Positions 47,491 to 55,719 of a stretch of DNA of 58,373 bases are shown here, one piece after another. The first letter of the stretch is position 1, and every line of letters begins with the position of its first letter. Under the pieces are notes generated by a model that was given only the letters and a program-made list of their open reading frames with translations, was not told the DNA's origin and did no database searches. This DNA comes from Chitinophagaceae bacterium. Lineage in GTDB: Bacteria > Bacteroidota > Bacteroidia > Chitinophagales > Chitinophagaceae. The translations under genes and the position numbers were made by a program. The stretch spans positions 1-58,373 of the forward strand of contig CANGOX010000011.1 of NCBI GenBank assembly GCA_947455605.1, given 5' to 3'.

Positions 47491-47597
47491 ATTTGCTATC
47501 GACGGTCATTGTTTAAGACAGTCTCAAAATAAGAACTGGAACAATTCTTTCCATTAGGTATTTACCGCAAAAAACAACCGTTTTATTACCTTAGACT

Positions 47598-47696
47598 ATG
47601 GCCGATGTACACACCAAAGCGCAGCGTAGTTATAATATGAGCCGGATTAAGGGGAAGGATACCAAACCTGAAATGCTTTTTGAAACATTTCTATAA
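47598..47696 (+). pseudogene. vsr: Truncated vsr (very short patch repair endonuclease) remnant
   Basis: A 32-codon frame begins MADVHTKAQRSYNMSRIKGK followed by DTKPEMLFETFL and a stop. This is exactly the N-terminus of Vsr mismatch endonucleases (pattern MADVHT..QRS.NMSRI.GKNTKPE). The catalytic Asp and zinc-binding parts are missing; after codon 32 the sequence becomes the unrelated, convergent DUF3883 region. It marks a lost DNA-cytosine methylase/vsr or restriction locus, since vsr accompanies Dcm-type methylases. Confidence 0.85.
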
Positions 47697-47712
47697 ACAT
47701 AAAATTGTTCAC

Positions 47713-48596
47713 TTATGTTATGTAGGCTTTGTACGTTTGAGGTTTTAGGATTGAATAGTTATCATAACTACCATTTCTTTGAAAGAATTGTGTGTGTTTG
47801 TTAAAGTTAAAAACTCTATATAAAAAGAAATTCTTGTTTTTTGATGCAGCAAATTTATATTCATTATTAGTTAAAAATATTGGGGTCTCTTTTGACAGTA
47901 TTGTTGTCTTTACTTCAATATATCTATCTGTACCATTTGCGTTCTTTGATAAGATATCGAACCCTGTCCCATCTCCTTGCTCTTTCGAAATCCACTTAAT
48001 TTGCTCAGCAAGACTTTCTTTCCCCTCCTTTATCAATCTCCATTTTTCATATTCAACAATCAACCTTTCTCCTTCTTCTCCTAATGCCCTATTATTTTGT
48101 TCTTTTTCTAAATAATTGATTTTTACTGGCCTAAAAGTCAATTGATCTTCTTGTAATTCAGAAATGATTGGTCCATCAATTACTATTTTATTAAAATCGA
48201 TTCTATTGTTGGGCTTAAAAATTGGTTTCTCCTTTGTGAAAAAATCAAATAGCGGCTCTAATTCACTTTTATTGACTTTTAGATATTGGACTACTTCGTC
48301 TTTTAGAATTTGCTGATAGCCCGATAAGGGTTTATATCCATTAATAAAAGGAATCTGGATTTCAAGTAATACGGCTGAAATATTTTGGTGTTTTTTTCGA
48401 TTGCTGATTCACTTCTATTAACTAACAAAGGCTGGAGTTTTTTTCTATGTTCCGATTTATTATAGAACTGATGCGTAAGTTCATCACGCAACATTTCAAA
48501 ATAATCATAAACAATAAGTTCAACCTCTTTCCTCGACCAATCGATAATATGTAATATAATAAAATATTGTTTTTTTAATAGCAAATATTCTATCAC
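47713..48596 (-). pseudogene. Frameshifted DUF3883-domain protein (restriction-associated)
   Basis: Two frames join into one protein of about 294 residues. The N-terminal part (from 48596) reads WSRKEVELIVYDYFEMLRDEL...YNKSEHRKKLQPLLVNRSESAIEK; the frame then shifts within a run of seven T on the plus strand (48391-48397), and KHQNISAVLLEIQIPFINGYKPLSGYQQ continues in the other frame through the DUF3883 domain (NRALGEEGERLIVEYEKWRL, GTGFDILS, RYIEVKTT), a nuclease-like fold with the IEVK motif. One added base would restore the frame. The family is common in restriction and defence islands. It could be a true pseudogene, a phase-variable gene or a sequencing error. Confidence 0.8.
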
Positions 48597-48598
48597 TT

Positions 48599-48632
48599 TG
48601 ATCCACAGACTGCTTCGTTCCTCGCAGTGACG
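48599..48632. repeat. Partial copy of the GAAGCAATCTG...GAGGAACG element (inverted)
   Basis: ATCCACAGACTGCTTCGTTC followed by CTCGCAGTGACGTC is the reverse complement of the left module at 13220-13246 with a few differences. It lies directly before the frameshifted gene's start. Confidence 0.7.
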
Positions 48633-48653
48633 TCCTATGGTTTATCTCTAAAT

Positions 48654-48685
48654 AACAAAACCGCCCACTCTAACGAGCAGGCGGT
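48654..48685 (-). terminator. Intrinsic terminator of the Lys/Ala-rich protein gene
   Basis: On the minus strand ACCGCC...GGCGGT (arms 48680-48685 and 48660-48665) is followed by TTTTGTT. It lies about 44 bases after the stop at 48729. Confidence 0.8.
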
Positions 48686-48728
48686 CTGATTGGATTGTAA
48701 ACGGATATAAAGATACAGCTTATCCTTT

Positions 48729-49058
48729 CTATTTGGTTCCTTCTTTCTTCTTCTCGGCGGCTTCATGTTCTTTGTGTAATTGCTTTCTTACGGCTTTTAC
48801 CGGATGCTTTACCCCTTTATCACGCAAAGCCTTGGCATCGGCATGTTGTTTCTTACGGGCCGCATCGGCAGCTTCTTTATGGTCGTGTGCTTTTTTTAAG
48901 CGTAAATGCGCAGCATCATCGGCCATCTTCTTCTGCTGGTCGCGCTTGATCTCTACGGCGGTGCGCAGGTCTTTCTTTTCTTCCTGTTTGGTAGTTTGCG
49001 CCATAGCGGTTCCGCTTATCATGATGGTTGTAAAAGCGAAGAGTAGTAATTTTTTCAT
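48729..49058 (-). CDS. Exported Lys/Ala-rich helical protein (hypothetical)
   Basis: A 109-residue protein: signal peptide to about residue 21 (TAMAQ), then a highly charged helix made of K/A/E/D/H-rich stretches (KRDQQKKMADDAAHLRLKKAHDHKEAADAARKKQ; long coiled-coil character). I do not recognise a named family; it may coat or cross-link periplasmic components, or bind metal through its His residues. I start at ATG 49058. It has its own terminator and is monocistronic. Confidence 0.6.
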   Translation of the reverse strand: MKKLLLFAFTTIMISGTAMAQTTKQEEKKDLRTAVEIKRDQQKKMADDAAHLRLKKAHDHKEAADAARKKQHADAKALRDKGVKHPVKAVRKQLHKEHEAAEKKKEGTK

Positions 49059-49245
49059 TGTGGGTGTTTTAAGTGTTTGCCTTATGGCAGATATAGATAG
49101 TATGCCAATACCGTACCACATGCCCGTTTTCTGGCAATTATGTAACCCTTTAACCTTTCACAGTCTGCAACTTGCCATTATTTAACAAGCACACCTGTGA
49201 ATTATATAAGCTTTCATCTATTGGCAGAATACCGTCTGGCGGGAT

Positions 49246-49490
49246 TAAAGCGGGAGCGCAAAGAACATAGAGAACCGCTAAGAACGCAAAGAAGCGAATA
49301 CCCTGTGATCTTTGCGGTTCTTTGCGAACATTGCGTTACAGCTTTGCTCTTTAACCCTCCGCAGGATTTATTTTTATAACGATGCTACATTTTTACTAAA
49401 AATATTTAGCCCTCAAACACCCGCTGCCATTGGCTTTCCCTAATCCGCCAATCCGCAATCCGCCAATCCGATAATCCGTATTACTGCAAT
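49246..49490. repeat. CGCAAAG word palindrome and AATCCGCC tandem words
   Basis: In the 516-bp spacer 49059-49574, arms AGAACCGC...CGCAAAG (49271-49291) and CTTTGCGGTTCT (49310-49321) form one palindrome; a one-sided AATCCGCCAATCCGC array lies at 49441-49490. I see no gene, RNA or clear promoter in the rest. Confidence 0.65.
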
Positions 49491-49574
49491 CCATCAATCC
49501 CCCTTCGCCAATTGAATTATTTGTAATAAATTCATCTTTCTATTCTTTACCACTAACCATAACGATTGACAAGC

Positions 49575-51041
49575 ATGAAAAAGAAAGAACCCGTTAACAA
49601 CACCCGGCGCGGTTTTATCCGCAACGCTGCCCTGGCTGCTGCCGGTTTTTACATTGTTCCCCGCCATGTACTGGGCCGCGGTTTTACAGCACCCAGCGAT
49701 AAACTGATCGTTGCCGGTGTAGGTGCCGGTGGTAAAGGCGAAAGCGATCTGTGGAACTTCTTCCAGAGCGGCAAGGCCGAGATCGGTTTTCTCTGCGATG
49801 TAGATTCTCGCCAGAGCCGTAAAAGCCGTGAGCGTTATCCCAAAGCCAAGATCTATACAGACTATCGTGAGATGATCGAAAAAGAACATAAATCTTTTGA
49901 TGCACTCTCTGTTTCCATACCCGATCATATGCACGCCGTAGTAGCCATGGCCGCTATGCAGCATAACAAACACGTATACGTTCAAAAACCACTTACCCAC
50001 GATATTTACGAAGCACGTATCCTTACCAAAGCCGCACACGATTATAAAGTGGTTACGCAGATGGGTAACCAGGGTGCATCGGGCGATGGGGTTCGTCAGT
50101 TACAGGATTGGTACAATGCCGGCATTATTGGTGATGTACACACCATCTATTGTTATACCGACAGACCGGTTTGGCCCCAGGGTATTCCCTGGTCTAAAGA
50201 AAAACCTGCGGTTCCTGCTGAGCTCGACTGGAATCTATGGTTAGGTACTGCCCCTTACCGCGATTATGTAGATAAACTAATTCCGTTCAACTGGCGCGGC
50301 TGGTGGGATTATGGTACCGGCGCTTTGGGCGATATGGCCTGTCATATCATGGCGCCTGCCTTTGCTGTTCTCGGTCTCGGTTATCCTACCGGTGCAGAGT
50401 GCAGTATTGCCACACCTTATATTGAAAACTGGACACGTGGTGTATATCCTGATTCAGGCCCTGTTTCCTCTTCTATCACTTTAACCTTCAAAGGCCAGAA
50501 CGGAAAACCCGATGTAAAACTGCATTGGATGGATGGCGGTATTCAACCAGACCGTCCGGAAGAACTGGGCCCTAACGAAGAAATGGGTGACGGCGGTAAC
50601 GGCGCTATCTTCATCGGCACCAAAGGCAAAATGATGTGTGGCACTTATGGTATCAAACCAAAATTGTTACCTACTTCCCGCACAGAAGAAACCGTGGTTC
50701 CTAAAACAGTAGCCCGTGTACCAAGAGGCGATGCAGGTCACTACGCTGCATGGGTAGAAGGCGCTATTGCCGGTTACGGTTCTGAACAGGCCAATAACCT
50801 CAGTTCCCGTTTTGATATTGCCGGACCATTAACCGAAAGCGTACTCATGGGCAACCTCGCTATCCGCAGTTACCATATTACCAAAGCTGGTAAAGATGCG
50901 AAAGGAAAAGATATCATCACCTACCCAGGCCGCAACGTAAAACTGTTGTGGGATGGCCCGAATATGCGTATCACGAATTTTGATGAAGCGAATCAGTTTG
51001 TGAAGAGAACGTATAGGGATGGATATAGTTTGGGAGTGTAA
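49575..51041 (+). CDS. Tat-exported Gfo/Idh/MocA-family oxidoreductase
   Basis: A 488-residue NAD(P)-dependent sugar oxidoreductase. Tat leader NTRRGFIRNAALAAAGF (Arg11-Arg12 pair), Rossmann part with VAGVGAGGKG (about 42-51), the YVQKPLTHDIYEA segment (the EKP-like motif is QKP here), and the C-terminal substrate domain with GALGDMACHIMAP, where the His is catalytic in relatives. Tat export with cofactor fits a periplasmic glycoside oxidoreductase with tightly bound NAD(P), as in the glucose-fructose oxidoreductase type. It starts the catabolic cluster that reaches 58.3 kb. I take ATG 49575. Confidence 0.9.
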   Translation: MKKKEPVNNTRRGFIRNAALAAAGFYIVPRHVLGRGFTAPSDKLIVAGVGAGGKGESDLWNFFQSGKAEIGFLCDVDSRQSRKSRERYPKAKIYTDYREMIEKEHKSFDALSVSIPDHMHAVVAMAAMQHNKHVYVQKPLTHDIYEARILTKAAHDYKVVTQMGNQGASGDGVRQLQDWYNAGIIGDVHTIYCYTDRPVWPQGIPWSKEKPAVPAELDWNLWLGTAPYRDYVDKLIPFNWRGWWDYGTGALGDMACHIMAPAFAVLGLGYPTGAECSIATPYIENWTRGVYPDSGPVSSSITLTFKGQNGKPDVKLHWMDGGIQPDRPEELGPNEEMGDGGNGAIFIGTKGKMMCGTYGIKPKLLPTSRTEETVVPKTVARVPRGDAGHYAAWVEGAIAGYGSEQANNLSSRFDIAGPLTESVLMGNLAIRSYHITKAGKDAKGKDIITYPGRNVKLLWDGPNMRITNFDEANQFVKRTYRDGYSLGV

Positions 51042-51084
51042 CCCACTTGTATTCCCCCTGGTAGGGGGAAGGGATTTGGTAAAT

Positions 51085-51121
51085 AAAAAAACTGCGGCTC
51101 ATTTTGAGCCGCAGTTTTTTT
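51085..51121. terminator. Intrinsic terminator, bidirectional
   Basis: Arms AAAAAACTGCGGCTCA / TGAGCCGCAGTTTTTT with a TTT loop, perfect over 17 bp (51085-51101 / 51105-51121), 44 bases after the Gfo/Idh stop. Confidence 0.92.
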
Positions 51122-51200
51122 ATGATAGGAGGGTGCGAATAATGAATATTGAACAAGGAATATTGAATGATGAAGTAAGGCAGCACTTCGAAATTCAACA

Positions 51201-51240
51201 TTAAGAAAGCGGTTCATGAATACATGAACCGCTTTCTTAA
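51201..51240. terminator. Second hairpin with perfect 17-bp stem
   Basis: TTAAGAAAGCGGTTCAT / ATGAACCGCTTTCTTAA (51201-51217, 51224-51240), loop GAATAC. It serves the minus-strand TIM-barrel gene ending at 51279. Confidence 0.75.
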
Positions 51241-51278
51241 TAATATCCTTTCCCCTTTCCAGGGGGAACACAAGGGGT

Positions 51279-52154
51279 TTAGTAGTTAAACGTCTTCAAA
51301 TACTTCGCATCTGCCTCCGCACTCTCCAAAGGATTGGTGCCCGTAAATGCTTCCTGCTCTATAATATGATACTTCATGCCATTGGCAGCTGCTACTTTTA
51401 AAATAGAGGCAAAATCAATGGTTCCTTTACCAATTTGTACAGACTCGTGTCCGTCTTTATTGTTAACCTTCGCCAGATCTTTGATATGACAGAGTTTAAA
51501 ACGTCCCGGATGTTTTTTGAACCAGGCTTTGGGATCTTCTCCTGCAGCCACAACCCAGTAAATATCCATTTCAAAATCTACCAGGTTCTTATCGGTATTG
51601 TTCATCATCACCGTCTGAGGTACTTCGCCGTTCATGGGTTTGAATGAGTAATCGTGGTTATGATAGGCAAAACGGATCCCGTTCTTTTTACAGATCTCAC
51701 CGCTTTTGTTGAACTCATCTGCAAACTTTTTAAAATCATCGATCGATTTCTGCGGGCCTTTATAAGGGCAGATCAGGTATTTCATACCGATCTCAGCAGC
51801 CTCAGCGGCTTTGCGTTCAAAATCAACGGTGTTGTTTGCGTGCGATGAAACGATATTCATACCCAGATCATCCATATACTTTTTGAACTCGGTATTTTTC
51901 ATACCCCAGAACATGCCTTTACTTCCTTCAAAACTTTCGATGAGTTTATATCCATCTGCTGAAAGTTTTTTCAGTGTGTCTTTGGCATTGGCAGCCAGAT
52001 CTTCTTTTACTGTCCACAGCTGAATACCAAACTGCGGAATGTTCTTAAACCTTGCAAATTCTTCTATTAACGATGACTTGCCCCTGAACGGCAAAGCCAA
52101 ACCCAGTGCCGCAAAAGCACCGCCCCGTAAAAATTCTCTTCTGTTGGTTGACAT
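51279..52154 (-). CDS. Tat-exported TIM-barrel sugar isomerase/epimerase-like protein
   Basis: A 291-residue xylose-isomerase-like TIM-barrel protein. Tat leader NRREFLRGGAFAALGLALPF (4-23). The barrel carries IQLWTVKEDL, GYKLIESFEG, RFAYHNHDYSF (metal-binding His), NLVDFEMDIYWV and KLCHIKDLAK with Asp/His/Glu ligands. In glycoside C3-oxidation clusters of Bacteroidota, proteins of this type act as 3-keto-glycoside lyases/hydratases; that role fits the GMC and Gfo/Idh neighbours but is inference. Minus strand; head of the short operon running down to 54.6 kb is separate. Confidence 0.85.
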   Translation of the reverse strand: MSTNRREFLRGGAFAALGLALPFRGKSSLIEEFARFKNIPQFGIQLWTVKEDLAANAKDTLKKLSADGYKLIESFEGSKGMFWGMKNTEFKKYMDDLGMNIVSSHANNTVDFERKAAEAAEIGMKYLICPYKGPQKSIDDFKKFADEFNKSGEICKKNGIRFAYHNHDYSFKPMNGEVPQTVMMNNTDKNLVDFEMDIYWVVAAGEDPKAWFKKHPGRFKLCHIKDLAKVNNKDGHESVQIGKGTIDFASILKVAAANGMKYHIIEQEAFTGTNPLESAEADAKYLKTFNY

Positions 52155-52214
52155 AGATTTCTATTTAATGCAGTGTATGCACTGCGTGCATGTATCATTA
52201 TTTTCTTTGGGGAA

Positions 52215-52284
52215 AGTTTGGGGTTTGGAGTTTGGGGTTTCTTTCAACGCCAAACCCCAAACCCCAAACTCCAAACCCTAACCC
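52215..52284. repeat. Word palindrome (GTTTGGAGTTTGGGG)
   Basis: Perfect 15-bp arms 52223-52237 and 52262-52276, flanked by further GTTTGGGG / CCCCAAAC words; the right side runs into CCCTAACCCTAACCC. Same word as inside the SDR gene (36756-36783). Confidence 0.85.
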
Positions 52285-52292
52285 TAACCCTC

Positions 52293-52856
52293 CTAGGTTG
52301 CCCAGGCTTTATCTCCTTTCTTGTAATCGATACAACCTTCATATTTACCCGGAACCGCTACATAACGTAAAGCTTTGGTAGCACCCACTTCAGATGTGAA
52401 GTAACCGGTTAAGGTTAATTCTTTCATCATGCGGAAATAATGATTGGGGTCTTCTTTCTTTTTATTTTTCTGATATGCTTTCGCTTCAGCATCCAGTTCC
52501 ACTAAAAAGTCGTGGCGTTGTGCGGGTGAGCAGTCCATGAAAGACTTGCTGTTCTTGGCTTTGCAGGCTTCGTCCAGTTTTTTCATGCCTTCCATAAAGA
52601 TGGTCTGGTCTTTTGCTTCGTAGCAGTCTTTTACCATTACGGTCATAAACTCACCCACTTTGGCTGCTTTTGCGCCGGGTGTGCCGGTGGCCGGTAAAAT
52701 AGTTTCCGCTACTTCATCCAAAAATGAAATATCGTTAGCTGCAAAACTTACGCCCGCTTCTGTTTTGGTTTTACAACCCGATAAAAAAGCTTCGGCGCCC
52801 AAAATAGTTCCACCCAGGAGCAGGGCTACGCTGGAAATGGCTTCTCTTCTATTCAT
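52293..52856 (-). CDS. Gluconate 2-dehydrogenase subunit 3 family protein (Tat lipoprotein)
   Basis: A 187-residue small subunit of FAD/GMC dehydrogenases. Leader MNRREAISSVALLLGGTILGAEAFLSGC has both RR and a lipobox (LSGC, Cys28), so it is probably Tat-exported and lipidated. The domain includes LDEVAETILPATGTPGAKAAKVGEFM, typical of the family, and GYFTSEVGATKALRYVAVPGKYEGC. The large GMC subunit lies 112 bases upstream on the same strand. Subunit 3 guides export and maturation of its partner in gluconate/sorbitol/glucoside-3-dehydrogenases. Confidence 0.9.
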   Translation of the reverse strand: MNRREAISSVALLLGGTILGAEAFLSGCKTKTEAGVSFAANDISFLDEVAETILPATGTPGAKAAKVGEFMTVMVKDCYEAKDQTIFMEGMKKLDEACKAKNSKSFMDCSPAQRHDFLVELDAEAKAYQKNKKKEDPNHYFRMMKELTLTGYFTSEVGATKALRYVAVPGKYEGCIDYKKGDKAWAT

Positions 52857-52895
52857 GAGATTGATGTTTTTAAAATGATTGATTTATTGCTTTGC

Positions 52896-52967
52896 AATGC
52901 GTGAGGCGTGAGACGTGAATCGTGAGTGATTGTTTTCTTACTCACGACTGACGCCTCACGATTCACG
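52896..52967. repeat. Word palindrome (ACTCACGA / TCGTGAGT)
   Basis: Words CGTGAGGCGTGAGACGTGAATCGTGAGT (left, from 52899) and ACTCACGACTGACGCCTCACG (right, to 52967) pair as 8-bp and longer modules in changed order. The right side touches the stop codon of the GMC gene at 52968. Confidence 0.75.
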
Positions 52968-54647
52968 TTATAAATTTTGTTTCTTCAACTCAGACACTGC
53001 ATGATCCACAGCTCTCGCCGTAAATGCCATGTAAGTAAGGGATGGATTAACGCAGGCAGCAGAGGTCATAAAAGAACCATCTGTTACAAATACGTTGGGT
53101 GCATCCCAGATCTGGTTGAATTTATTTACCACCGATGTTTTAGGATCAGCACCCATACGTGCCGTTCCCATTTCATGGATACCGCGGCCCTGTATGCCAT
53201 TGGCGTCATATCCTTTTACATCTTTCACACCGGCAGCTTCCAGCATTTCAATGGCATCCTGCTGCATGTCTTTACGCATCTTCAGCTCGTTGTCTTTCAG
53301 TTCTGCGTCAAAAGCCAATACATTCAGTCCCCATTTATCTTTCTTCGTTTTATCCAGTGTTATTTTATTGGCATGATCCGGTATGATCTCACCAAAGCCG
53401 CCCATATTCATGGTCCAGCTACCCGGTTCCGTTAATGCATCTTTGTATTCACCACCAATCGCCAATTCAGCAATTTCATGATTAAAGCCCTGACGGCTTG
53501 CACCACCCTGGTAACCAAATCCGCGGATATAATCACGTTTATCACCAAACAGGTTACGGTAACGGGGTACATAAATACCATTGGCACGGCGGCCGAAATA
53601 ATATTTGTCTTCATAGCCTTCTACACGTCCGCCGGCACCTACGCCTAAGTGGTGGTCCATTACATTGTGTCCCAACTCACCGCTGCTGCTGCCCAAACCA
53701 TCAGGCCATACATCGGTAGCAGAGTTCATCAGTATCCAGGCTGAGTTAAACGTAGAAGCATTTAAGAAAATGATCTTTGCATTGTACGTATAGGTCTTGT
53801 TGGTTTCTGCATCCAGTACTTCAACACCGGTGGCTCTTTTCTTATCCTTATCGTATAGAATTTTGGTAACGATGGCCCAGGGACGAACCGTAAGGTTATT
53901 CGTTGCCATGGCCGCAGGTAAAGTAGAAGACTGCGTGCTGAAATATCCACCAAACGGACAACCCAACCAGCATTTATTCCTGAACTGACAGGCAGTACGG
54001 CCGGGGATCGCTTGTGTAAGATTAGCGGTACGGCCAATGATCATGGCACGTGCTCCTTTGTAATATTCTTTCAATCTAACAGCCACATCTTTCTCCACGC
54101 AGGTCATATCCATAGGTGGCAGAAACTGACCATCGGGTAATTGAGCCAGGCCATCGCGGTTACCGCTGATGCCGGCAAATTTTTCTACATGGTCGTACCA
54201 GGGTTCTATTTCTTTATAACGAACAGGCCAGTCTACAGCGATGCCGTCTTTTTTATTTGCGTCAAAATCAAAATCGCTCCAGCGGTAAGATTGTCTTCCC
54301 CACATGAGTGAACGGCCCCCTACATGATAACCGCGAAACCAATCGTAACGCTTGATCTCGGTATACGGGCTTTCTTTATCACTGGCCCAATAATCGAGAT
54401 TGGTTTCATTCAAAGGGTAATCGCGTTTCAACACAGGATAATCTTCGATCATCTGCTGTGTTCTTTTTCCGCGGTGTGGAAAATCCCATGCTTCTTTGTT
54501 GGCGTTCACATAATCTTTGATGTGTTCAATGTTACGGCCACGTTCGAGCATCAAGACCTTTAACCCTTTTTCGGTAAGTTCTTTTGCCGCCCAGCCACCG
54601 CTGATCCCGGAGCCGACAACAATTGCATCGTAGTTTTGATCGGACAT
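52968..54647 (-). CDS. GMC-family FAD oxidoreductase, dehydrogenase large subunit
   Basis: A 559-residue flavoprotein: ADP-binding AIVVGSGISGGWAAKEL (9-25), GRSLMWGRQSYRWSDFDFD, FAD-binding NASTFNSAWIL, and the C-terminal HEMGTARMG and CVNPSLTYMAFTARA. The catalytic His/Asn pair maps to the latter two blocks. A cysteine-rich CQFRNKCWLGCPFGG segment (about 220-235) may bind a cofactor. With its subunit-3 partner downstream it matches periplasmic gluconate/sugar or glucoside 3-dehydrogenases passing electrons to a cytochrome. No own leader, so export rides with subunit 3 (hitchhiking, inference). Confidence 0.92.
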   Translation of the reverse strand: MSDQNYDAIVVGSGISGGWAAKELTEKGLKVLMLERGRNIEHIKDYVNANKEAWDFPHRGKRTQQMIEDYPVLKRDYPLNETNLDYWASDKESPYTEIKRYDWFRGYHVGGRSLMWGRQSYRWSDFDFDANKKDGIAVDWPVRYKEIEPWYDHVEKFAGISGNRDGLAQLPDGQFLPPMDMTCVEKDVAVRLKEYYKGARAMIIGRTANLTQAIPGRTACQFRNKCWLGCPFGGYFSTQSSTLPAAMATNNLTVRPWAIVTKILYDKDKKRATGVEVLDAETNKTYTYNAKIIFLNASTFNSAWILMNSATDVWPDGLGSSSGELGHNVMDHHLGVGAGGRVEGYEDKYYFGRRANGIYVPRYRNLFGDKRDYIRGFGYQGGASRQGFNHEIAELAIGGEYKDALTEPGSWTMNMGGFGEIIPDHANKITLDKTKKDKWGLNVLAFDAELKDNELKMRKDMQQDAIEMLEAAGVKDVKGYDANGIQGRGIHEMGTARMGADPKTSVVNKFNQIWDAPNVFVTDGSFMTSAACVNPSLTYMAFTARAVDHAVSELKKQNL

Positions 54648-54695
54648 GATTCTTGTTTGTTTATGGGTTTACTTGTTGATTGGGTTGCTGATTTT

Positions 54696-54765
54696 AGTCT
54701 GGAGTCTGGAGTCTGGAGTTAGAAGTCAGAAATACTCCAGACTTCTAACTCCAGACTCCAGACTT
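54696..54765. repeat. Word palindrome (AGTCTGGAGTCTGGAGTTAGAAGT)
   Basis: Perfect 24-bp arms 54703-54726 and 54741-54764 separated by 14 bp, with one extra AGTCTGG word before. Second locus of the word found after tatC (16462-16537). It lies between GMC and TIM-barrel genes of the same strand. Confidence 0.9.
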
Positions 54766-54794
54766 ACAATATCATAAGCCTAGAGCACTATTCT

Positions 54795-55685
54795 TTACAC
54801 ATCACATATCTCCACCGCCTTCCTCAATGATGCGATCTTGTCTGTGGCTAATGGGATGAATTCCTGGGCTACATAATCATTAAATCCTGTGGCCAGTATG
54901 GCTTTCATGATGGCGGGATAATAGAGCTCCTGCGTTTCATCAATCTCGTGCCTGCCCGGAACACCTGCTGTATGGTAATGGCCTATATACGTATTGTAAT
55001 CGCGTATGGTGCGTATTACATCGCCTTCATCTATCTGCATGTGATAAATATCGTACAACAGTTTAAAGTTGGGAGAACTTAACCGCTTACACAATTCAAC
55101 ACCCCATTGGGTTCTGTCGCACATATAATCTTTGTGATCCACTTTACTGTTCAGTAATTCCATGGTGATCACCACACCCCGTTTTTCTGCCTGAGAAAGG
55201 ATCTGTTTAATGCCATCTACACAATTTCTTAAACCGGTTTCATCATCCATGCCATTACGGTTACCGCTGGCAGTGAAAAGGTTTTTGTAACCCGCATCTG
55301 CCACCAGATCAATATGCTCAGTATAGTTCTTAATTAATGTGGAATGGTATTGTTTATCGTTCCATCCTTTGCTAAGACTGATCTCCGCACCATTACACAT
55401 GGTAGATACGAGATTGTATTTTTTAAGGGTGGGCCAGTCTTTCGGTGGAACCAGATCAATCCCTTTTAAACCGATATCATTGGCCGCTACACAAAGCTCA
55501 TCCAATGTTAATCCACCAAAACACCAACGGCAAACGGAGTGTTGGATATTTCCTTTGAGCATGTAGGCTTTTTTTTCAGCTTTTTCTGCAGCAGCAAAAG
55601 ATGGCAGGGCAGATCCTGCAGCCAGGGCCGCAGATCCTGCAATGATGCTTTTGATGGCATGTCTTCTGTTAGGGGAATTCGTCAT
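54795..55685 (-). CDS. Exported hydroxypyruvate isomerase-like TIM-barrel protein
   Basis: A 296-residue AP-endonuclease-2 fold protein close to hydroxypyruvate isomerase: QHSVCRWCFGGLTLDELC (about 47-64), GIDLVPPKDWPTLKKY, GNRNGMD, TMELLNSK with metal-binding Glu, LLYDIYHMQIDEGD (Asp/His) and HYHTAGVPGRHEID. A Tat-like leader NRRHAIKSIIAGSAALAAGSAL precedes it. In this cluster it may act on the keto-sugar made by the dehydrogenases (inference) rather than on hydroxypyruvate. I start at ATG 55685; MFS gene starts divide upstream by 34 bases. Confidence 0.85.
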   Translation of the reverse strand: MTNSPNRRHAIKSIIAGSAALAAGSALPSFAAAEKAEKKAYMLKGNIQHSVCRWCFGGLTLDELCVAANDIGLKGIDLVPPKDWPTLKKYNLVSTMCNGAEISLSKGWNDKQYHSTLIKNYTEHIDLVADAGYKNLFTASGNRNGMDDETGLRNCVDGIKQILSQAEKRGVVITMELLNSKVDHKDYMCDRTQWGVELCKRLSSPNFKLLYDIYHMQIDEGDVIRTIRDYNTYIGHYHTAGVPGRHEIDETQELYYPAIMKAILATGFNDYVAQEFIPLATDKIASLRKAVEICDV

Positions 55686-55719
55686 AATAGTTGGTCCTAT
55701 AAATATACTCCTATGTTGC

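Larger units (their letters stand above)
51046..51274. repeat. Convergent spacer with nested inverted repeats
   Basis: An outer pair CTTGTATTCCCCCTGG / CCAGGGGGAACACAAG (51046-51061, 51259-51274; one mismatch) encloses two strong hairpins and a GAATATTGAACAAGGAATA word (51143-51165) like those at 5311-5522. It separates the Gfo/Idh and TIM-barrel genes. Confidence 0.8.

Noticed and set aside
47598..47696. Functional mini-Vsr
   Set aside because: All catalytic and zinc-binding residues of Vsr lie downstream of the truncation.
49197..49379. 60-codon frame in the 49.1-49.6 kb spacer
   Set aside because: It follows the CGCAAAG word palindrome and has no family features.
52276..52292. Telomere-like CCCTAACCCTAACCC run
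   Set aside because: Only two to three units, adjoining a CCCCAAAC word palindrome; it is best explained as drifted repeat words and not as a telomere or vector sequence.
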